Assembly: GCA_032209605.1 (NCBI GenBank)
Contig: JASFXZ010000010.1
Coordinates: forward strand, 9,011,385 to 9,075,384
Reading direction: 5' to 3'
Origin: Mactromeris polynyma
Lineage: Eukaryota; Mollusca; Bivalvia; Venerida; Mactridae
DNA length: 64,000 bases
Shown: piece after piece, positions 25,401 to 37,400 of the stretch
How positions within the stretch are numbered: the first letter of the stretch is position 1
Layout: the number at the start of each line of letters is the position of its first letter
Position numbers and translations under genes: made by a program
Notes under the pieces: model-generated
What the model was told of the DNA's origin: nothing
Database searches by the model: none
What the model saw: only the letters and a program-made list of their open reading frames with translations

Positions 25401-28400
25401 TTATTTTTCAACATTTTTACAAAATTATTGCTGTATTAGCTGAATGACTGTATAACAATAAAACAGTGTACATTTCATCTTGTTATATTATGTAGTTTCA
25501 AAAATATTGCTAAAAAGCAAATATGTCTATTTTCTAGGGTATATCTGCCTTAAAGAAAAAACTAATATTGTGGTTCATGACTTCAAAATTTGATGGTTGC
25601 AAGTCTGTGCAAAGGCTGCATCAGTATCAAGTATATAGTATGCTGACACCCCAATAAATGTACGGAAATCTAAAGGCAATACAGTCCAGTACAGTAGTCT
25701 TTGTCTTCAGTTTCTGTGTAAAATTAGTTAAAGGGATACATGAATACAAACAGGTGTAATAGCAATACATATCAAAACACATATCTGATCTTTGTAAACA
25801 CGTCATGGAATGAAAAATAGACAGAGGCTGTGGTCTTTTGCCTTTAACTTTCCAGTTTTTATTGCCTTTACGTTTTACCAAATTCCTCAAGTGAAATACT
25901 TGCATTAGCATTATTTTCTTGTAAGTACGATATATATTTTGCCTTCCATTTTTCAGGCGTTAGTTCATCCTTATTTCTTCACGGAGCCCTTACCTGCTCA
26001 TCATTCCGAGTTACCCATACCACAGCGTAGTCAACGTGGCTTACAGAGAAGACAAAACGCCCATCAATATAATATTGACATTCCATTGGAAAAAGCTTTA
26101 ATAGATCCAGAATTACTGGCACCTCATGTTGTGAAAATAAAATGAGTTTTCATTGACAATAAAAAAGTGTTTTCATTGATCTGAACTAGTTTAAAAGAAA
26201 ATGAGAGGAGCTAAGTAAAAATGCCGTCCATTGAATTTAGAAGGTCACCTGTGACAATGAAATTTGTTTTCATTTAAAAAGATGTGCTTTCTATGAAATG
26301 TGTTTTTTATAGTTAAATTTAGAATTTGTTTTCTGTTATGTGAATTTTTGTATGTTAACTTTATGATAATGTGTAGATTTTCGAGTGAAAAATATGTTGT
26401 CGGGATACGAAATTCTACATGATCACATGAACATATTTTGCCATTCTTTGATTGTATAGTAATCTTTGATTGTATAGTAATCTTTGATTGTATAGTAATC
26501 TTTGATTTTATGTGGGTAGGACAACATGTGATGGTGTATATGTAACATAGCCATGAGCAAGTGTTGATTACCTAATACCAAAGTGGTAAAGTTCGTGATG
26601 TTGAAATGTTTGCAAGTTTCACAAATTTACGAAATTCTCGAAACTATGGGGTAGAGTAAATTTCCTCATTCACCAAACACAAATGTATGTTTTGATTGAC
26701 TGTTCATTATAACATGTGATTGAACATCTCCATTCATGAAAAATATGTAAAAAAATTACAAACTTTTTGACTTGCGAAAATATGCACTTATACAGTATGT
26801 TTCAATGTCACAAGATTGTCTATCAGACTTAAACCGTGTGAATGTCATGTAGTGGTCTGTGCGACATACAGTTGAACCTCATGTATTTGACAACCTTTTA
26901 TCCGAAGACTCGGTATAACCCGATGTATCTTAGGTGTGTCAAATGGAAATTGGTTATTGGAAATCATGTATTATTCAAAATTTTGGACCCAATGAATTCA
27001 AATGAACGAGGTCCGACTGTAGATGATTGAAATGGAGGTGGCTGATTGGACGTATTGGGGGATTGTTTTACCAACTATTGTATGTATATTATGTTGAATG
27101 TAGAAATGTTTAAGTATTGTAGGAAATGTCTATAACTTTTAATGAGAAAGTTGGTGTAGGATGTCTGTGATAATGTTTCTGTCTTGGCTGTAGTTCAGAA
27201 TAAAGTATAATACTGAAGTAAAAGATTTTGTATTTTTTATACCTTATTTTCTTGCCCCAATGTATATGTGAGGCTGCACCCTAAGGTTCTTGTATATCAG
27301 CCCATTGTATTTAGACTTTGTAAAGGTTGAGGTCTCTCAGGGTAATTCACCATTGTTATTATTAGCCAATAATTGAATTTAATACACAATGCATTACCTA
27401 AAACCAACAAACTGTAACACTAGTAACACAGATTCTGAGGAGTTTGTTGGTCAAACTTATAGTGAAACCTCGATAATAAGACCCTGCTTGGTTCTAGCAA
27501 AAGCTGGTCTTAGTTATGAAGAAGTCTGATGATCAAGTGAAAATAGGAAAAAGCAAACTGGGAATATACAGCTTCAATACTTAGTTGGTCTTAATTTTGA
27601 AGTGGTTTTTGGACGGTACCGATCAGGTACCGTCTATAGTAGTGGCAATTTTGAGAGGCATACAACAATTGGTTCCCGTTTTCAAAACGCAAAACAGACT
27701 GAAAACCGGTTATATGTCAAAATCATACACATCCTAATTACTACGCGACAAATGTAGTTCCAAAGTTTACCAAACTTGATTATATCATTAACGTTTCAAT
27801 AATTAAGCGAGGTTTGAATGTACATTGTTTTGACTGGTAATCTGTCTGTATACCATATAGCCATATCTGTTCTGTGTCTTTGTAAAAACATTTGTGCTCA
27901 CCATGATAAGACGTATTGCTGACGCAACATTTAGCCATGTTGGTTCATAGACAAAGTTGTTCTATGAGACAGATGGGAAGTTTTGGCAACTAAATAAAAA
28001 ACTTCGGATGGTATACAAATTGCTGAAACAATTTTGATCCATCAAAACACAAGGTTGCTATGTGCTGCAGGTCGATTTTGTTGCAATAAATGTGAAGAAA
28101 CTAAGAATCTCGGAAACCAATGGTCAGAATTTATAATATGTTAGAAAAATGATCATTGGGTGACCAAATTCAAAGTTAGCATGATTTTGATATGTCAGAA
28201 ACATGGCCACCAGGGGCTGCAGCTAGTTTCTTCAAATTCAGAGTACATGGAATGTCATTACAAAATGTATATCCATATTATTCAGACACGTTTATCAAGA
28301 TGTGCTGACCTTCCTGTTTTATATTTTGGTATGATGATTGGATTTTTATAATTTTTTCAGGAGCTTTTTTGATTCCTTTTGTTACCATGGTAATTGTGTG

Positions 28401-31400
28401 TGGAATTCCGATATACTTCCTTGAATATTCAGTGTCTAAATTTTCTGGTCGTGGACCGTTTGAGGTCTGGGATATCAGTCCATTATTCAGAGGTAGGTAT
28501 GGTAAGCAAACATATTATGGCACATATAGACCGAATAAAAAGCTTTCTTTGAATGGAAAAATGAGTTAATTTACTATTAAGTCAGTTGTATTAAGAAGAT
28601 TGTTGGATTTTAACTATGCCTTTCCAGTCACAGGATATTGTAACAATGGTTATCTCCCCTTCTACATCCCATCTGTTGTATATGTATATGAACTGTGTTT
28701 CCAGTCATCTCAGTTGTTGTCTTTAAGCTTTCCCAGTTACCTCAGCCATTGACTTTAATATCTCAAGTTACCTCAGTCATTGTCTTTAATATTTTCCAGT
28801 TACCTCAGCCATTGTCTTTAAGATTTCAAGTTACCTCAGTCATTGTCTTTAAGATTTCAAGTTACCTTGGTCATTGTCTTTAAGATTTCAAGTTACCTCA
28901 GTCATTGTCTTTAAGATTTTCCAGTCACCTCGGAAAGTAAATTACACCCAGTCTGGAGCATGTTAGCTAAAAAACCTAGGGCCTTGTTCACAAACATTTT
29001 AAGACTGAAACTCAGACTTTACATTTGAAGAACTTTTGTTTACTGCGGCCTTTTGTTTCAATGAAATCTAAACAAATGTAACTTTGTCAGTGAATAATTG
29101 TTGTTACCCTCTTGAGCAAAAAGAACATTTAACTTGTTAAAGTCTATGACTGAATTTCAGTCTTAAAATGTTCTTGAATGAAGCCCTTATAGAAGCGAAT
29201 ATTTTCTGTGAATATATCGAAGTCTTATATAGTTCAGTACATCAGTTATGAAGAACTACATGCCACTAATACCTAAGTTAATCTTGTTGACTGTTTCCTT
29301 GAGCTTGCTAATCAGTACTGGGGCCTTAGTAACCGGTCATTCTGGGACTGTGAAGTGGGTTAGAGAATCTGTCCCATTGCGGTAATGTAACCAATGACCT
29401 CTTGGATCAGGAGTCTTTGTCCCAATCCCAAGACTACAATCGAGTGCTGTACCCCTGATCAAGAGGTCATTGGTGTCAAAATGTTTTGTTCTCCACAATG
29501 TGGGGACCATGCTTGGTGAAGAACAAGTGAGTAGAGGTTGGAAACGCAGGAATGGGTCAGGTCAATTGATGTCAAAACTGCTGTTGCAAATCGAAAACCT
29601 GAAATTGCAATAAAAACAAATTTTTCTCGTGTTATTCCAGGTGTTGGTGTGACTATATGTGCTGCCTATGGCATCTACATGATTGGAGCAAGTATCTTCC
29701 GATGTTGGGTCATTGAATTTCTTGTCTATTCCTTCACAAATCCGTTACCATGGAGTACATGCGTGAACCAATGGAATTCTGCAAACTGTCGATCAAACAT
29801 CGCCCTTACAAGAAGTGACAACGCAGCATTTGTAAACACGACTACTGTGTACAGGGTTGACAACTCATCTGCACTATGTGAAGAAACATTGATAGATAGG
29901 AATTTTACTGAGGGACTCGAGTGTCATCAAACAGTATCAAACACAACAGGAAATCCAATGTCAGCTGTGGAAGAATTTTGGCAGTAAGACCTGAGAATAT
30001 TCTTACTCCATTTTAAATGAGAAATGTCAAACAGCTGTTAGGGGCTGGACCTATTTGTCTCTGACCAATAAGTGTCGACATGATGTAACTTATATTATGT
30101 ATCAGAATTTGAGTAAGAAAGATTTAGTTTGCACATCTATGAAAAAGCCGTATCAATGTCAAGTACACTGTTTAAACCACAGGTTTATGTTTTGTGATTA
30201 TGTTCCATAAATAGGACTGTAGCAAATAATATCCAGTTTACTTTGCAATAAAGAATCAGATGTCAGTTTAGTATCTCTTGTACAATCAAATACTTATATG
30301 CCTTCCTCTGAAATTTGACTCTGAGGACATGACCTATGTTAACTGTACAAGAAACTAATTAGTTTCACTTTATTTTCTCTTTCACTTTCACTTTCATTTC
30401 AACTTTCACTTTCAGATATAAAGTTCTACAGTTGTCTACTGGGATTGGAGACTTGACTCCTATAATTTGGTGGTACTTTCTTTATATGGCATTGTATAGA
30501 CTACTCATTTTCCTTGGAAGTGTTAAGAACATGAAATCTATTGAGAAGGTGAAACATACTCCATTTTAAAATATCACTTGTTGCCGTCATTAGCACAAGA
30601 GATTGTCATGAGTTCTCTCCCTGCTTCTATCTATACATAAACTGTAGATGGGATATAGAAGGGGAAAGAACTTGTGACAATCTCCTGCGGTCACTTGTAT
30701 CTGTGCCTTACTGCTACAGATTTACGCACTATTTAGTATTGTTCTAAATACAGCCTATATTTTGTAGGTATTTGGGCTTTATGTCACATAAATCTAAAAT
30801 GGTAAGGGTCATGTAGTAACTATTCCAGTCCTTCTGTTAGCTAGCTGGATGGTTTCCTCACATACAAATTATATATTTCTAATGTGATTCAAACCCGCAC
30901 TCACTGAAGTAGGGGGCAAGTGCTTTGAAGTCAGTGACCATCACCTCTGGAGTACCGAGGCCCCTCGGAGATGCATAAATATAGAATTTATATTTATACA
31001 ATTTGTTACGCATTATTATAATTCCACTATGATATTTGTTACTTCAGATAATGTATGTTACTACAACATTTCCAGTGATTATAACAGCAGCTATATTTAT
31101 CCGATCTCTTATGTTACCTGGAGCAGTCAATGGTATTCATTACTTCTTTTATCCAGATTTTGGTAAAATTCTGGAGGCTAGGGTAAGATCTTGGTAAATT
31201 TACCTTTTTACCATTTCCTGAGTGTTATCATTTTGTAGTTGATATATTTACAGTAATTTGATTTGACAATAATTGATTTCAATGGAGTGTATTTGCTGAG
31301 AAATATTAACACCATAATCATCATCATCACCACAACCATTATCATCACCACCATTATCATAATAATCTTCACCATCATCATCATCACCAACACCACCACC

Positions 31401-34400
31401 ATCATCATAATTGTCTCCATCATCACCTCTGTCATCACCACAACCACACTCATCAGCATTGTCATTGTCATCACTTTTCTTATCATCACCACCACCAGCA
31501 TAATCATGACCACCATTGTCATAATCATCATCATCACTATCATCACTATCATCATTATCACTTCACTTGAAATAGGCTTAAGAATGTTAACTTCAGCTCT
31601 TCAAATCGATCCCCTTATTTTCATGAACATAAAGAAATATATTTTTCAGATATTATTCATGTTATATAGGTATGGATAGAAGCAACACTGATGGCATTCT
31701 ATACACTATCATTTGGTTGGGGTGCCAACTTACTACTTGGCTCACATGCTCAATTCAAAGAAAATTGTCTTAGGTAATATCCTTGTATGCTTAAGGCGAT
31801 ATAATTGCCCTAGAAAATAGCCATGTTTGCTTTTAAGCGATATTTTGGAAACTACATAATATAGCAAGATGAAATGTATACTGTTTTATCGTTATACAGT
31901 CCTTCATCTAATACTGCTATAATTTTGTAAAAATGTTGAAAAATAATGAAGTTATTAGAACTTTTGGTACTGCCAATTTGTACATGTTGTCCGGTAAATC
32001 AGGCTAATTGCACAAGCGTTAATTTGGCAAAAGAAACACATGTATACAAAGATAATAATCAAATCTACCTCACGCCAAATTTGAAAAAAACTAGATTGCA
32101 TAAGCTAGTATACTTTCTCTCCTTTCAAAAAATACTTTTGATATTAAAAAATACTTAACAGAATTGTGTGTGCATTTACTGGAATGTATAATATCATCAA
32201 AAGTCATTCTACATGTACAAATTTACTATACAGTATATAGAGTTAGTCCATAAATGTGTATACATTGTATTGATAAACTTGTTCAAACACATGGCAAGCC
32301 TGTCGACTTAATATAATAACAAATATAGTTCCCCATAAAAAGATCCATTTCTGACATTCTCACGCATTGCCTGGTCCAGGAAGGAAGTGTTGGCCATGGA
32401 AAGACATGTTCAAAAGTTCTGAATGGTATATATGTCAAAGCTTACCAAAGATATCCAAAGCAAAGACATGTTTTCTTATTGTTTGATAAACAGTGCATTG
32501 CTTGATCTCTCCAGTGTGGCATTCTCTTGAGAAACAACCTCTTTTCAACAACAGTAAGAATCCACTATCAATTTAACCTCTCTAGGTCAGCAATCTCTCG
32601 ACATTGTAACCGTCAAAATGTACATCTCTCAAAGGGTGTTGCTCTGAAGAGTTTGGCACAACCATAACCCAGTTTTGATAAAGCAGCATCAAATAAATTT
32701 TGAGTCAAAATCCTTAATACTTTATCATTTCAGAACTTCCATCTTGATCCCTGTTATAGACATGAGTGTAGCGATATTCAGTGGGCTGGCTTGTTTCTCT
32801 GTGCTTGGCAACATGGCTCACAGTTACAATGTACACGTCACGGAAGTCATAAATGCAGGTTGTAGCACAGGGAATTGTAACAAGTTATCTCCCCTTCTGT
32901 AGTCTTTCTATACTACAGGAGGTATAGAAAGGGAGGTAACCTTGTTACAATCTCCTGTGGATAATAGTCTTTTGTCATCAGGTGTTTGTGTTTCCATAGT
33001 TACCACTTCTTCCACTTCTTCCACTGTTTTTATATCATTGTTAACTTGTTTTACAATTGGACGTAAATTAAACAAGTTTTAACTACATGTAATTAGAGCA
33101 GTCATCAAAGAAACAATATCAATGTATCATTGACATTTTTCCATCAATCGAATATTGATACATACATTTAGTTTTAAAAAATCAATACAAATATAAAAGC
33201 ATGTAAAAGACATAGCAACTAGAAGAGAAAATATATGAAATTATGAACTGCATGTAAATGGCGTTTTAGATGATATATCAATTTATCATTAATATTTCTT
33301 ATACAATATATAGATATCGTCGATACGCATTTTGCCAAATCAATGACAGCTCTACATGTAACTGTTGTAAAATAATAGAGTGAACTGACTGTTTTTAAGG
33401 TATGGCTACAGGAATGGTTGCATACATCACAGCATTGACAACACTTCCTCTACCTCAAGTATGGTGTGCAATTTTCTTGATTTCTTTACTGTTCATAGGC
33501 GTGGATTCACAGGTAAATTATAAGTTATTTTAGTCACATAGTCAATTCATAGAAAACTTTGATGGCACTGTAGAGATCACATTTTTTTACCTGATCAGCA
33601 TGAAACTTAATCAGGAGGTTTGTCTTAATGAAATATAGGTCAGGTCTGAAACTGGGTCATTCCCTAAACTTTCTGTGTACTCAAGTGAGTGATCTACCGC
33701 CATCTTGCCCTTCTTGTTGTTACAAACCGGACTCAGGGAGAAGTTTTATATATTGTGAAAAATGATGTGCATGTCTCTATGAAAAGAGAATACTCTCCCA
33801 GTTATAATCTAATACTTGATTGTTGGGAGTAATATGTAGAAATATGTAGAAATATGTAGAAATGTAGAAATAATATGTTTTCACTTTTGTTGGCTTTATA
33901 TTTTACGTAATTATTATTATTTAAAGTCAGTAATTACTACATGTATGTGATATGTTGTTGATTAGAATGATTTTACATGTAATTCGAATTATGTCCAGTC
34001 TGAAAATATGTATGCCAATATACAATTTATATGTCTGTTTTAAACTTGGCACTTTTAGAGCATTATAAACTCTGTTGGTCTGTGTATGCTATTGAATGAA
34101 TTAATAAAGATTAATATAGATAGATAAATGAATCAAGGAACGAATGAACAAATGAAAGAAATAACAAACAAACAAACAAATGAATGAACAAACTAATGAA
34201 GAATGAATGAATGAACCAACGCACAAACAAACGCATGTTCATTGTTTATAGTAAATATATTTTCCTGTTGTATGTTCACATACTATGTTGATGGTAATTT
34301 TTTGTGCAGAAACAAATTAGAATAGTATTTCATTATATGAATGAATGAATTATAAATTTTACAGCTTATACCTGTCAATATGATAATGGAGCTGACTGAA

Positions 34401-37400
34401 GATTTGTTTCCATCTGGTGGAACTTGTCAACGTATCTGTCGCCTAGCAACACTCTCAATTATTATGTTTCTTTTATCCCTGATCACTTGTACTGGCGTAA
34501 GTATTATAAAATATACCCTAGAAAGACTCCAAAATTTTGTCAATTCTTTTCCTTACTTTTATTGTCTATAATCACATGTACTGAAAATAAGGAAATAAAA
34601 AGTGTCAATTTTATATATGAGCTATTCATTTAATGTATTTACAAATGCTTGGCTATTTATTTTAATGATAAACTCATTGTCTACAGTAAAATCTCAATAA
34701 TAAGACCACCCTTGTGATCTGTGAAAATTGGTTTTCTTATTGAGGAGGTCTTAATATGGAGGTTAAATAAATAGCACAATAGTGAAAATTGTGTTCTTAA
34801 TTTTGAGGTGGTCTTACTATTGAGATGGTCTTTAAGTGAGGTTTTACTGTTTATAGATATGTGCGAGTCCAGCTTATTGCAAAAATCTTCCTACTATTCC
34901 ATTTCTTAAGCACTGGACAAAACCAGGATTTATGAAAAAGATTACACCTACTCTTTTTTACAAAAGATTCAGACCCGTGCCTTTCGTGCCTTTCTATTGA
35001 ATATCGAAACAAGAACAGATTTTATTACGATTTGAACAATACTATAGTCAAGCAATACTTATCTGCTACTCATGAATACTTGTAAAAATCTGTGAATGAT
35101 TATTGGTGAATTCATACGAGGAACTTTCTATTTATAAATTTTATTATGTGCTGACTCGACAAATATGGTGATTGTGTGCAAAAATGAATTTTATCTTGTG
35201 CTGACTTGACGAAAAACATGGTAATGTTTAAAGAGAGTTGGCGAAGATCAGTGCATACCACTTAAATGTGGTCTAGAATAGCTAGAAATTCAAATGAAGT
35301 CAATGAACAGACACTGACTTTGTGGCAATTGACAAAGAATGTCCTGTTCAATGTTGCCATGTATTTCGTAGGCTGGTGGTTACATGTTTCTCTGGATGGA
35401 CTGGTATGGGGGTGCCTGGTTTGGACCAATTGTTGCTCTTATAGAAGTTGTTGTTGTTGCATGGATTTATGGTATGTTGTTGTTTGCAAAATGTTGATTT
35501 TAATGACACATACAGTGTTCCACTTGCGAAACATAAGAAATTGTCAATTCACAAAATTGTTGACTAGCATAAATATTGAATTATACAGTACATAGACTGA
35601 AAGTAAAATGTGTGACTGTCTCTTCTATTTATTATACATGTATTTTTGGTTTTGCATACTTTATTTAAGGCGATATAGGCAGAAGGAAATAGCCATATTT
35701 GCTTGTTAGCAATAATTATCTAACTACATAATACAGCAAGATGAAATGTATACTGAATCGCCTTGATTCTACAAAAAGAAATATGAAAGTTGTTACGTAC
35801 TGAGGCCATCCTTAATAAATATGTGTTTGCAGTAACTCTAAACACAATATTAATGGTAGTCCAGTAACCGTTAACTTAACATTTGTTTTGGTATGGCCTC
35901 GCTCTAACAATTTCTATACTTATCATGTATTATAGGAATGGACCGTTTTGATGTTGATATCAACATGATGATCGGTAGACCAGTTCCTGCCATACTTCGT
36001 ATTGCTCTGGCTTTTATATCTCCAATTATAGTAGCAGTAAGTAAAGTCATAGATCTATCTAAAATATATTTAACTGTTACAAAGCAAATAAAGGCGACAA
36101 ATTAATGATTTGTGCTAAAATCTGTGTTGACACGGACATATAAACCATGGATTTGAAACAGGCTGATTTCGGTGAAAAGATAAGAAAAAATTTACCTTCA
36201 ATCCTTAGCATGCAATTTACCCACAATCCTTAGCGCACAATCGGTAAGTTCTGTAGATTTGAATCAAATTTTTATCTGATTAAACAACGCTCGCTCAGTC
36301 TTACAGCTCAGAGCATTGAACCAAAAAATGCATACATGCAAACAACAAGATAAACACAAAATATATAAATACCATCAAGAAATATATAGCTGTTGTAAAC
36401 ATGACGATAACAGCTGTTCAAAATGTCAAATTCTCTTGATTCAGAAACATGATGGCGGATGTCGCCAATTTTTTATCGCTGATCGGTGTTTCCATTATTT
36501 GATCTTGGAACCGCTCGCAAGACTAGCCTGTTTCGAACCCATGTTTTATAAGTCCGGGGTCTTGAGAATCCTATACAGCTGAGAATAAAGATGATATCTG
36601 TGATTTAAATTTTTGATTGGAGAAGTCATATTCCCATAGTTTGTTTAAAGTGTATAAGTGGCTTCTGTACCCCATGGGCTTCTGTAAAATGTTCACAGTG
36701 ATATGTCATAATTGTGATCTGAATTACCTCCCATTATAACGTTATTTTTGTTGTGAAAAGTAGACAAATGTCTCAATGGAATAATGTATTCAAGGGAGGT
36801 AATATAAATTCAGTTATATTTTAGTTAGATGTTGTAATTGTCTCCCTTAGAAATCAAAAATCCTACTCATGAATGTGTTATAAAGGGAATTAATTATGCT
36901 GGGTTATAAAATACATGGAAAACGAGTACATGTATTTCTACATTATGTTTATTATTCTTATAATAAAAAATCTTGCCTAGATCTAGTCCTATTTCTAATA
37001 GCAACTTGTATCAATGTTTTCTTGTTTTCCATTAGGTAATTTTTGTCACAAGCATATCAGAATACGCTCCACCTAAGTATGGTTCTTATACTTATCCTGT
37101 TGGCGCTCGCATGTGTGGATGGATTTTGGTTGGCCTCATCATGATGCCCATAATTGTGAACATACTTCTCACTGTCTGGAGGTCAAGGTCAAGTGGATCA
37201 TGCTTAAAGGTGAGGTTTTTGCCAAGGTCAAAGTTTATGGAAGTACCGTAATTTAATACTGCTCCATATATTAGCTTACTTATTCTTGTAGCAATTACAG
37301 TAAAATTACAGAACAATAATAAGACCACCCTTGGGACCATTGAAAACTAGCCTTAATAATGAGGTGGTCTTAATATTGAGGTTGAATAAAGAGCAGAACA

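Noticed and set aside
31208..31679. Long Met/Val-rich and Ile/Thr-rich ORFs on both strands
   Set aside because: Products of an ATC/ACC microsatellite in an SLC6 intron.
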